From DATBFG01 sp036558645 (GTDB lineage: Bacteria > Acidobacteriota > Terriglobia > Terriglobales > Acidobacteriaceae): 64,000 bases of DNA. The position numbers and the translations under genes are program-made. Positions 42,944 to 50,481 of the stretch are shown one piece after another (position 1 is the first letter of the stretch; each line of letters begins with the position of its first letter). Where the stretch lies: contig DATBFG010000035.1 of assembly GCA_036558645.1 (NCBI GenBank), positions 82,486 through 146,485 of the forward strand, read 5' to 3'. A model generated the notes under the pieces. The model was not told the DNA's origin, ran no database searches, and worked only from the letters and a program-made list of their open reading frames with translations.

Positions 42944-42983
42944 GCTATCTGAAAAGATAGTATGCTATCTGATCGGATAGGAT
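42944..42983. promoter_or_regulatory. tandem 20-bp operator-like repeats
   Basis: Two adjacent 20-bp units (42944-42963 and 42964-42983) share 16 positions; both begin GCTATCTGA and contain CTATC-N6-GATAG. The exact 20-bp period puts both palindromes on nearly the same DNA face. They lie 58-98 bp before the FHA-regulator ATG and upstream of the minus-strand RNA candidate. They could bind a dimeric regulator twice. Confidence 0.5.
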
Positions 42984-43041
42984 GTGCCAGTCCGAGCCAG
43001 CCCCACTTGGTCTTCTGTGAGTATGGCAAATAGGCGAACCG

Positions 43042-44991
43042 ATGCGCGAGGTCGCTGCAGTGAATCCGAGGTTGACGGTTGTATCTGGACCCTACGAAGA
43101 CCCCACGTTTCCCCTTTCGCAGGATGAAACAACGATCGGGCGCGATCCTCTCAACATGCTTTCCATACCGGACCCTTCCTTGTCACGCCGGCATTGTCTT
43201 CTGACGCGCGAAGGCGATGGCTTCAAAATCCGGGATCTTGAGAGCCGCAACGGAACGTACGTTAATGGAACGCCTGTCAACGAGAGCTGGCTCAAAGACG
43301 GCGATCAGCTATCCATTGGCGATTCGATCTTCATCTTTCAGACGGGCGAGGACTCCGATCAGCGAGCATACCCGAGCGTTGTATTCGACGATTCTGTCAC
43401 CCAGGCCACTGCGCAGTTGCACCCGCAAGATGTCATCTACCTTCATCCGGAGCAGATCCTCAAGCAGTTGCCCGCAACGTCGCGATTGACGCGAAACCTC
43501 AATGCACTGCTGAAAGCCAGCCGGGTTGTGCACTCCATCAGCGATCTGGATTCCCTCCAGGCGCAGATTCTTACGCTAATTTTCGACGAGTCCCCGGCAG
43601 AGCGGGGCGCGATCCTCCTCGACTATGACGGAGTCGATCGGTTCGCATCAGTGTTTGTCCGGGAGCGCGTGCCTGGTGCTAATCCCGCTGTTCAAGTAAG
43701 CCGGACGGTTGCCAGCCAGGTGGTGGAAAAAGGAGTCGCGATTCTCGGGTCCGATGTCCGCAGCAGCATGAAAGATGTTGGCAGTCTGATCGCTTCCAAT
43801 GTTCGATCGCTTATTTGTGTACCCCTCACCGTATTTCAGCGCGTCACCGGCTGTATCTACGTGGACACGACGAAGCCTGCCTCGCGCCTGGATGAAGATC
43901 ACCTCCAAATGGTCGCCGCGATCGCGGGAATTTCTGCCGTGGCTCTGGAGAACGCTCGGCGCCTGCAATGGTTGGAGGAGGAAAACCTGCGGCTGACGAC
44001 CGAATCGCATCTTGAACACAACATGGTTGGCGAAAGCGGTTGTATCAAGGAGATTTATCGAACATTGTCGCGAGTAGCAAAAGCAGACTCCAATGTCCTG
44101 ATCGAAGGCGAGAGCGGTACAGGCAAGGAACTGGCGGCTCGGGCGATCCACCGTTCAAGCCCCAGAAGTGGTAAGCCTTTTTTGGCAATCAACTGCGCCG
44201 CGATTCCCGAGGGATTGCTCGAGACGGAACTGTTCGGGAATGAGAAAGGCGCGTACACCTCGGCTGTTTCGCAACGAAAAGGTAAGTTCGAAGTGGCAGA
44301 CGGAGGGGTTGTCTTCCTCGATGAAATCGGTGAACTCGCGCCTCCTCTGCAAGTGAAGCTGCTGCGAGTGCTGCAGGAGAGAGAATTCGAGCGTGTCGGT
44401 GGGACGCGCAAGATTTCCGTAAACATACGCCTGATCGCAGCCACTAATAAAGATCTTAAGGATGCCGTTAGACAAGGAACTTTCCGTCAGGATCTGTACT
44501 TCCGCCTGAATGTTGTGAGCATTCTGATGCCCGCGCTCCGGGATCGGCGAGATGATATTCCGATGTTGGCTAAGTATTTTCTTAGCAAGCACTCCCAGAA
44601 AAGCAACCTGAAGCCGAAGCCCTTCTCCGAGCAGGCACTTACTTGCCTGAAGAACTACGATTGGCCGGGAAATGTTCGTGAACTCGAGAATGCCGTCGAG
44701 CGGGCACTGGTGATGAGCGTTTCAGACGTGATCCTCCCCGAGGATCTCCCCGAACCGATTCTTGAGACCGGCGTTCCAACAGAGACAGCGGTGGCGAAGT
44801 ACCACGCCGCGCTGAAGGAAAGGAAGCGAGAACTGATCACAGAAGCGGTCGAGGCAGCCAAGGGAAATTACACCGAAGCTGCACGTGCCCTAGGAGTTCA
44901 CCCCAATTATCTTCATCGTCTGATACGCAACCTGGAACTGAAGAACTCGCTGCGAACCGTGTATGCGCGGGGCGACGGCAAGGCAGTTTGA
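43042..44991 (+). CDS. FHA-GAF-AAA+-Fis enhancer-binding regulator
   Basis: The 649-residue product resembles sigma-54 activators. Residues about 10-105 form an FHA phosphothreonine-binding domain (TTIGRDPLNMLSIPDPSLSRRHCLL, LESRNGTYVNG, in segments). Residues about 165-310 form a GAF domain. The AAA+ domain (about 330-570) has GESGTGKE (Walker A), VVFLDEIGEL (Walker B) and FRQDLYFRLNVV. The sigma-54 contact loop is GAYTSA (403-408) instead of GAFTGA. A Fis-type helix-turn-helix (NYTEAARALGVHPNYLHRLIRNL) closes it. FHA input suggests a Ser/Thr kinase signal. Tandem repeats upstream suggest regulation of its own gene. Confidence 0.92.
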   Translation: MREVAAVNPRLTVVSGPYEDPTFPLSQDETTIGRDPLNMLSIPDPSLSRRHCLLTREGDGFKIRDLESRNGTYVNGTPVNESWLKDGDQLSIGDSIFIFQTGEDSDQRAYPSVVFDDSVTQATAQLHPQDVIYLHPEQILKQLPATSRLTRNLNALLKASRVVHSISDLDSLQAQILTLIFDESPAERGAILLDYDGVDRFASVFVRERVPGANPAVQVSRTVASQVVEKGVAILGSDVRSSMKDVGSLIASNVRSLICVPLTVFQRVTGCIYVDTTKPASRLDEDHLQMVAAIAGISAVALENARRLQWLEEENLRLTTESHLEHNMVGESGCIKEIYRTLSRVAKADSNVLIEGESGTGKELAARAIHRSSPRSGKPFLAINCAAIPEGLLETELFGNEKGAYTSAVSQRKGKFEVADGGVVFLDEIGELAPPLQVKLLRVLQEREFERVGGTRKISVNIRLIAATNKDLKDAVRQGTFRQDLYFRLNVVSILMPALRDRRDDIPMLAKYFLSKHSQKSNLKPKPFSEQALTCLKNYDWPGNVRELENAVERALVMSVSDVILPEDLPEPILETGVPTETAVAKYHAALKERKRELITEAVEAAKGNYTEAARALGVHPNYLHRLIRNLELKNSLRTVYARGDGKAV

Positions 44992-45003
44992 CGTCGGTTT
45001 TGC

Positions 45004-46035
45004 CTATTGTGCCGCTGATTTCGCTGGAGTACTGCTGACTATGTGCGAGCTCGGGTCCGAAATGTGCATACCTAGAATTTTGCTCGGATCCAGGTAGGTG
45101 CCCTGCCAGCGCACCGCAATATGAAGGTGTGGGCCCGTAGCGCGGCCAGTACCCCCGCTTAATCCCAATACCTGGCCAGTCTGCACCCGCTCTCCCTCAT
45201 TCACCTCGATTTTGGAAAGATGCATATACAGAGTCAGTAAGCCTTGCCCGTGATTTATGACCACACAATTTCCTTCAAAAAACAGGGAACGAGCCAGCAG
45301 TACCGTCCCGCCATTCAAGGCACGTACAGGCGTCCCAGTTGGCACGGCGTAGTCGAGTCCCTGATGTACACTTTGCACCTTGCCGTTAATGGTGCGCGTC
45401 GTGCCAAAGACATCGGAAACCTCGGCCTTTACCGGAGCACGAAAATTCCCCGCCCATTCTGCCTCGGCGGTCACTTCGCCAAGGCGGGCTTCTTTCAATT
45501 CTTTGTCCCGATTGATCTGCTTTAGTTGCTCAGGCGTTGGCTCGGTGAATTGCCGAGGAACCTTAATTGTGACGTTGCGGTATTTACCCCGCTGAACACG
45601 CACTGTGCAGCGCACGACACTGGTTTTTCCCTCTTCCGTTTCTGCGTTCAACTCGATCGTGTAATTTCCGGGCGGAGTCGAGAGCGGAATCCCGGCCAGC
45701 CCTGTCCATACCCTTTCCTTCTCCGAGGAGAAAAGCACTGAGTGCTGCAGCCATTCTGCGGAGACCGCTTTAAGCGCGACCGGTGATGAGACACTAAACA
45801 GAACTGGCGATCCGTTGATCAGCAGCGTAGGTTGCCAGGTAACTACCCACCTTTGAGAAGAACAGGGCGACACCGCTCCCGGCGCCAACGAGGCACCGAG
45901 GCAGAGCGCGATGACTGCGAAGAACAAGAGCTTGGATCGCAATAGGAGTGTAGGCAACATCCGTTTCTTCAATCTTAGAACGTGAATGGCAAAGAGACTG
46001 ATAGAAATAGGTATGAGCCATTCGAATCGTTTCAT
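45004..46035 (-). CDS. M23 family (LytM-type) metallopeptidase
   Basis: This 343-residue exported protein has an N-terminal hydrophobic segment (signal or anchor), a beta-sandwich middle region (GNYTIELNAETEEGKTSVVRC) and a C-terminal M23 domain (about 215-315) with HQGLDYAVPTGTPV (first zinc ligands), LYMHLSKIEV and GPHLHIAVRW (HxH ligand pair). It should cut peptidoglycan cross-links or activate amidases. The start may be Met-26 (45960). It lies 17 bp after the patatin-barrel gene on the same strand, so the two are likely co-transcribed. Confidence 0.9.
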   Translation of the reverse strand: MKRFEWLIPISISLFAIHVLRLKKRMLPTLLLRSKLLFFAVIALCLGASLAPGAVSPCSSQRWVVTWQPTLLINGSPVLFSVSSPVALKAVSAEWLQHSVLFSSEKERVWTGLAGIPLSTPPGNYTIELNAETEEGKTSVVRCTVRVQRGKYRNVTIKVPRQFTEPTPEQLKQINRDKELKEARLGEVTAEAEWAGNFRAPVKAEVSDVFGTTRTINGKVQSVHQGLDYAVPTGTPVRALNGGTVLLARSLFFEGNCVVINHGQGLLTLYMHLSKIEVNEGERVQTGQVLGLSGGTGRATGPHLHIAVRWQGTYLDPSKILGMHISDPSSHIVSSTPAKSAAQ

Positions 46036-46052
46036 GAGCCGGCCAGGCCAAC

Positions 46053-48263
46053 TCAGAATAACCTTCCAATCCGGAAGAAGAACTTGTGATGTCCGGTATC
46101 GCCATAGGCGTAGGCTAGTTCCACCGGCCCAAACAACGTTGTGACTACCACCCCTGCCGCGATGTCGCCAGGATAGTTCGGGAACTTGCCGAGGCCAGTA
46201 AGCGGCCTCCCGTAAACCTGGCCTCCTTCAATGAGCCCCAATCCGTATACGCCTCCCCCTAGGAGCGGCGGCAATCGCAGAAGCTTGCGCAAGTATCCCC
46301 CCTGGAACAGGAAATACTTATCCATGAGCAGCTCATTCGTCCCGTAGGAAACCAGTTGCGATGTTCCACCCAAAGAAAATACAGGTACACCCGTCGAGTG
46401 ATCGAAGGTCGTACCGGCAAATCCGTTAATGAATACTGAAGAGGGCGCGCTCAACCTGAAAAAGTTTTGCGACAGAACCTCCAGTGCCGGATATTGATTA
46501 GGAGAGGCCGGGCTCGCGTTCGTCCAACGCCAGTTCAGTTCGAATCGCTGTCCCTCTCGTGGGACCACCGCATCATCCAACGTATTCAATCGGAACCCTA
46601 CCCTGGTAGCGCCGTAGCCACCGGAGACAACCGGTAATGTAGGATCTCCCGATTGCCTCTCAAATTTCTGCCAGCCACCCTCGTAGCCAATTCTTAGTTC
46701 TGCTGTTCTGCCAAACTGGTGACCGACATCGATGCCCCCGCCCGCGTTGGTTTCGCGAAACGTGGCTATGTTGGTGTTCTGCGCGTAGATGTAGATGGGA
46801 TCGCTTGTGATCAACCCGCGCGGGGCAACGAACCACTGTTTGTCCTGCGTGAACGGATGGTAATACTCAGATCTCAATCCGTACTCAGAGAACAGAATGA
46901 TATCGTTGCGAAATTCTGATCCATATCCGCCCAGGTCTAACCATGTCAGACGCGCTCCCATATTGAAGAGGACGTTCTCGAAATTCGATCCATCAATCAA
47001 GATCAATGGACGAACTATGGGAGACCCGTATGGCTTGTCATCGGTCGCCACATTCAATCCATCTTCTCCGCCCCGTCTTGTCAGCCCGTAGTTGATAGCC
47101 GAAAACCTGCCCCATCCTCTAATCTCGCGGATCCGCTGATCAAGCTCCGGAAAGTCCACCGGCTTTCCTGCCATCGGGCTCAGATAATCTTGAACTTGCT
47201 TGGCAAGATCACCCTTCGCACCGGTGACTTCCACAAATGCTGGAGTGGGATTCGTTCGGCGACGAGACTCCCGTTCTTGCAGGTATTGCGCCCACGTCGC
47301 ATCATCCACGGCAAAGGCCGACAGTACTTTGGCTTTCGCCTCGGCGGCGTCATATCCGGCTTGGATGATTTCTGGAGCCTTGTTGAAGTCCATTGACCCG
47401 TATTTCGCGAGTGGAACGGAGATCATGAGGTCGGCGTCTTCCATGCTCCGCAATTCGTTCGCTGCGATCATGATGGATACCGACCGCCCAAGCACGGCGA
47501 GCGATGACAGTTTGGCGTCAGGACTGAGCGGGGCTGTCTCGAGGTGAACCCCCAAGATCAATTCAGCTCCCATCTCCTTAGCCACATCGATCGGAATGTT
47601 GTTGAGGAGTCCGCCATCTGCATAGATGGCCTCCTTTGACGTTACTGGAGTAAACACGCCCGGAATGGACATGGTAGCGCGCATCGCCAGTGACAATGAA
47701 CCACTGCGGAATACCTCGGGTCTGCCGCTGACCAGATTTGTGGCCACGCAGGTATAAGGGATCGGGAGCTCATTAAAGTTAGCAACTTCCGAGTAAGGAA
47801 ACGCAACTCGATCGATGATGAACGAGACATCTTGCCCTGTGTTGAACCCAGCAGGAAATTGCAGCCCTTTGCGCCAGCCAAACTCAAGGTTGTTGGGATA
47901 ATCATGCGCATCTTCCTTGCGGCGAAAAGAAAGGTCACGGTAAGAAGGCTGCCCCGACAATACCTCATCCCACTCAATGCTATTGACCAGCTGGCGAAGT
48001 TCTTTTGCGTCGGCTCCCGTCGCATAAACTCCCCCGACCAAACCTCCCATGCTGGTGCCGGCAACGTAATTCACCGGTATGTGATGTTCTTCCAACCAGG
48101 TGATGACTCCGACATGAGCGAGCCCAAGCGCACCGCCCCCCTCGAGAACCAGCCCGAGTGAGGGCCTCTTCCCGCCTCCACGTACGGCTTGGCTCTCCTG
48201 CGCGGACATCATCGATGACATCAGCAGTGTCGTTCCAATGATCGATAAGAACTTCGACCTCAT
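46053..48263 (-). CDS. PlpD-like patatin phospholipase with outer-membrane barrel
   Basis: The 736-residue product starts at ATG 48263, with GGAG 8 nt upstream. After a signal peptide the patatin domain (about 30-315) shows the oxyanion loop LEGGGALGLAHVG, the nucleophile elbow GTSMGG and the catalytic Asp in DGGLLNNIP. A POTRA-like segment follows (about 345-400), then a C-terminal surface-antigen/BamA-type barrel (about 410-736, ending FFFRIGRLF). This order is that of PlpD, the type Vd autotransporter that displays a phospholipase A1-like lipase. The M23 gene follows at 17 bp. Confidence 0.9.
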   Translation of the reverse strand: MRSKFLSIIGTTLLMSSMMSAQESQAVRGGGKRPSLGLVLEGGGALGLAHVGVITWLEEHHIPVNYVAGTSMGGLVGGVYATGADAKELRQLVNSIEWDEVLSGQPSYRDLSFRRKEDAHDYPNNLEFGWRKGLQFPAGFNTGQDVSFIIDRVAFPYSEVANFNELPIPYTCVATNLVSGRPEVFRSGSLSLAMRATMSIPGVFTPVTSKEAIYADGGLLNNIPIDVAKEMGAELILGVHLETAPLSPDAKLSSLAVLGRSVSIMIAANELRSMEDADLMISVPLAKYGSMDFNKAPEIIQAGYDAAEAKAKVLSAFAVDDATWAQYLQERESRRRTNPTPAFVEVTGAKGDLAKQVQDYLSPMAGKPVDFPELDQRIREIRGWGRFSAINYGLTRRGGEDGLNVATDDKPYGSPIVRPLILIDGSNFENVLFNMGARLTWLDLGGYGSEFRNDIILFSEYGLRSEYYHPFTQDKQWFVAPRGLITSDPIYIYAQNTNIATFRETNAGGGIDVGHQFGRTAELRIGYEGGWQKFERQSGDPTLPVVSGGYGATRVGFRLNTLDDAVVPREGQRFELNWRWTNASPASPNQYPALEVLSQNFFRLSAPSSVFINGFAGTTFDHSTGVPVFSLGGTSQLVSYGTNELLMDKYFLFQGGYLRKLLRLPPLLGGGVYGLGLIEGGQVYGRPLTGLGKFPNYPGDIAAGVVVTTLFGPVELAYAYGDTGHHKFFFRIGRLF

Positions 48264-48486
48264 AGCAATCACTCCGTAAGACGGAAACAGTTCTTAGAAC
48301 CTTTTGAAGGCTGTCCGCTTCAGACAGATCAGTCAGCGGCCATCAACACACTCGTGCGACCCAACGCCTCCCTATTCAAGGCTGCATACGAAAGGCAACT
48401 GAACTGTCAAAAGTTACAGGAAATGTTTACAAACCTGACGCCTACTGATGACACGTCCATTCGCAATGTCGCGCTTTTCTAGGCTC

Positions 48487-49491
48487 TCAGCGCTCTCGAA
48501 TGCGGCTCGAGAAGTCGGGGGCATCATTCGCTTGGCGGGCCTTGGGGTTGATATAGGACTTGGCCTTGAGCTCTTGGAACGGTAAATCGCCGACCAGGTC
48601 GCCGCGTTCGTACATCATTTCATCTGCCTTACCGTTGAGCAAAATGCGCCAGTCCCACCGAACCGACTTGCCAGCGCGAGCCTGGGCAACATGAGAGGCA
48701 ATGTTGGTCGTACAGTTGTTCGTGAGCGCGTTATACCACTCAGGCTGCTGACGCATTCGATTAGCTCGATTCAAATAGTCGACAAAGATGGGTCTCGCCT
48801 GGTCGGGGGTAGCCCTCGTGTGATAGAGATAGACATCTTCACCCTTCCGATAATTCGTACGTAAACGGACTACATCGCGTTCATCGCTGATCGTGTATAT
48901 CAATTCGTAATACCGGAAGAAACCACGGATCGCTGAGTAGCTTTCGCCCACTTCCTTTCGCGTTTCGACAGACATGGCGACGCGTCCTTCATCGCCAAAG
49001 TCAAAGCTGACGATAGGATGCGCGATCCAGGGTGAGCCCCAATATGTGATGAATATGTCAACGCCACGAATGTTGGAAAGGTGGATGAATTTTGTTTCCC
49101 AGTGAGACGTGTAATCGGTTTCCGTTCGGTAGTCACAATTGCGGAAGTTATGGATCGTAACTTCATCGCCGTTCACTTCCGCCCACGCGGTTTGTGCCAC
49201 GTCGGGTTGCCAGGCTCGATCATTGGATGGCTTTAGCGACAACCACCAAACCAGCACCGCGAGGAACGCAATCGCAGCGAACGCCAGTCCACGCCAATTG
49301 AAGCGAAACACCAGCAATGCAGAAAGCACTACGAGGCCGTAAATCGTCGCTAAGACCGGCCTCAAAGATGCGCTCGGAGCATCGAAGTACAACGCCAGCG
49401 TCGCCCAAAAGCTACACAAAACTACCGTGAGGGATACGAGTATGCGGATGAATATTTTGCTAAATTTGTGACGACCAGGTGTCGTAGACAT
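48487..49491 (-). CDS. DUF4105 (Lnb N-terminal periplasmic) membrane protein
   Basis: The 334-residue product has two or three N-terminal membrane helices (about 14-85) followed by a periplasmic domain with RNCDYRTETDYTSHWETK, and YNALTNNCTTNIASHV, in which the Cys and His are the conserved pair of the DUF4105 (papain-like NlpC/P60 relative) family. A thiol hydrolase activity is possible but unproven. I prefer ATG 49491; GTG 49563 is an alternative without ribosome site. It follows the gene at 49629 on the same strand by about 140 bp. Confidence 0.75.
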   Translation of the reverse strand: MSTTPGRHKFSKIFIRILVSLTVVLCSFWATLALYFDAPSASLRPVLATIYGLVVLSALLVFRFNWRGLAFAAIAFLAVLVWWLSLKPSNDRAWQPDVAQTAWAEVNGDEVTIHNFRNCDYRTETDYTSHWETKFIHLSNIRGVDIFITYWGSPWIAHPIVSFDFGDEGRVAMSVETRKEVGESYSAIRGFFRYYELIYTISDERDVVRLRTNYRKGEDVYLYHTRATPDQARPIFVDYLNRANRMRQQPEWYNALTNNCTTNIASHVAQARAGKSVRWDWRILLNGKADEMMYERGDLVGDLPFQELKAKSYINPKARQANDAPDFSSRIRER

Positions 49492-49628
49492 GTCTTTTTG
49501 CCGCTGCTCGCGCCCATCGTTCTTGCTCAGCGGAAATGAATAGTCAGCGCGAGTGAAGCACACGGCTACTGCGAAAACTACCAGTTGGCGGAACGCTAGA
49601 CGACGACAAGATCTTCGACATATGAAGC

Positions 49629-50306
49629 CTAATCTGCGCCAGCATTCGTTTGCAGCAGCCCGTCTTTCTCCATTTGTTTTGGGACCTTTTTGACCAGTTC
49701 TTCTGCCACCTTCTTTGCCGATTTCGGATTGAAAGAATCGCTGATCCCAGTCCAGACCAAGTCACCATCCGGCTTGCTGGTGGCATAAACGTTGGTTTCC
49801 ACGCTGACAGTTGTGTTCTCTTGAATGTATCCGGGATCGTAAACAATGGGGTAGACGGCGCCCAGGTAGCCGTAAAACGAGTAGTAATACGGAAACGGTG
49901 CGACATAGGTTGAGCTCGGAACAACGGTGGTCTTCTTGTCAATCTTTAACAACCGCGATACGACTACGGCGTCGATTTGATTATCGCGAATCTGGGACCG
50001 CAGGTAGTCGAGGTCAAGCTTCGCTTTGGGATCTGGACGCAACAGAATCTGATTCCCTGCAACTGTTTCCATGCCGGGTCGTGCAATCTGCGCCGCCATC
50101 TTGTCTTCGAAATCTGCACGTACCTCGAGGTCCTGTGCGATGCCAATGACCAGGACCTTATGAAATGTCTTCCCCTTGTAGTTGGGATTAAGCCAGCTCA
50201 TGACCATCTTGGCAGACATGGCTGCAGTTGAGAAAACGAGTACTAGCAACACGACCTTAACAGTCATGCGTGAGAGCAGTCGGCGGCTGAAGCTGAGATA
50301 CGTCAT
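49629..50306 (-). CDS. membrane-anchored protein, DUF4136-like
   Basis: This 225-residue product starts at ATG 50306 with AAGGA 6 nt upstream. A single N-terminal membrane/signal segment (MTVKVVLLVLVFSTAAMSA) lacks a lipobox Cys. The rest matches the DUF4136-type layout: FHKVLVIGIAQDLEVRADFEDKMAAQI near the start, AVVVSRLLKIDKKT in the middle, a Tyr-rich loop (FPYYYSFYGYLGAVYP) and a VWTGISDSFNPKSAKKVAEELV ending. Function of such envelope proteins is unknown. Confidence 0.65.
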   Translation of the reverse strand: MTYLSFSRRLLSRMTVKVVLLVLVFSTAAMSAKMVMSWLNPNYKGKTFHKVLVIGIAQDLEVRADFEDKMAAQIARPGMETVAGNQILLRPDPKAKLDLDYLRSQIRDNQIDAVVVSRLLKIDKKTTVVPSSTYVAPFPYYYSFYGYLGAVYPIVYDPGYIQENTTVSVETNVYATSKPDGDLVWTGISDSFNPKSAKKVAEELVKKVPKQMEKDGLLQTNAGAD

Positions 50307-50481
50307 AGATCCTTTGTGCGGAACAGATGGATAAGGCACCTCATTGTGCACGCCATGGAGGAACTTCGCAAGAAGGCGCGTGTGTGAGGCGTCAAAAAAG
50401 CTCAGAACTCACTCCGTGGCCCAGAAGAGCAATTTGTGCTGATCAATTGGGGGCTTGGTGATAGTGTTCTGAGTGAGCAGC

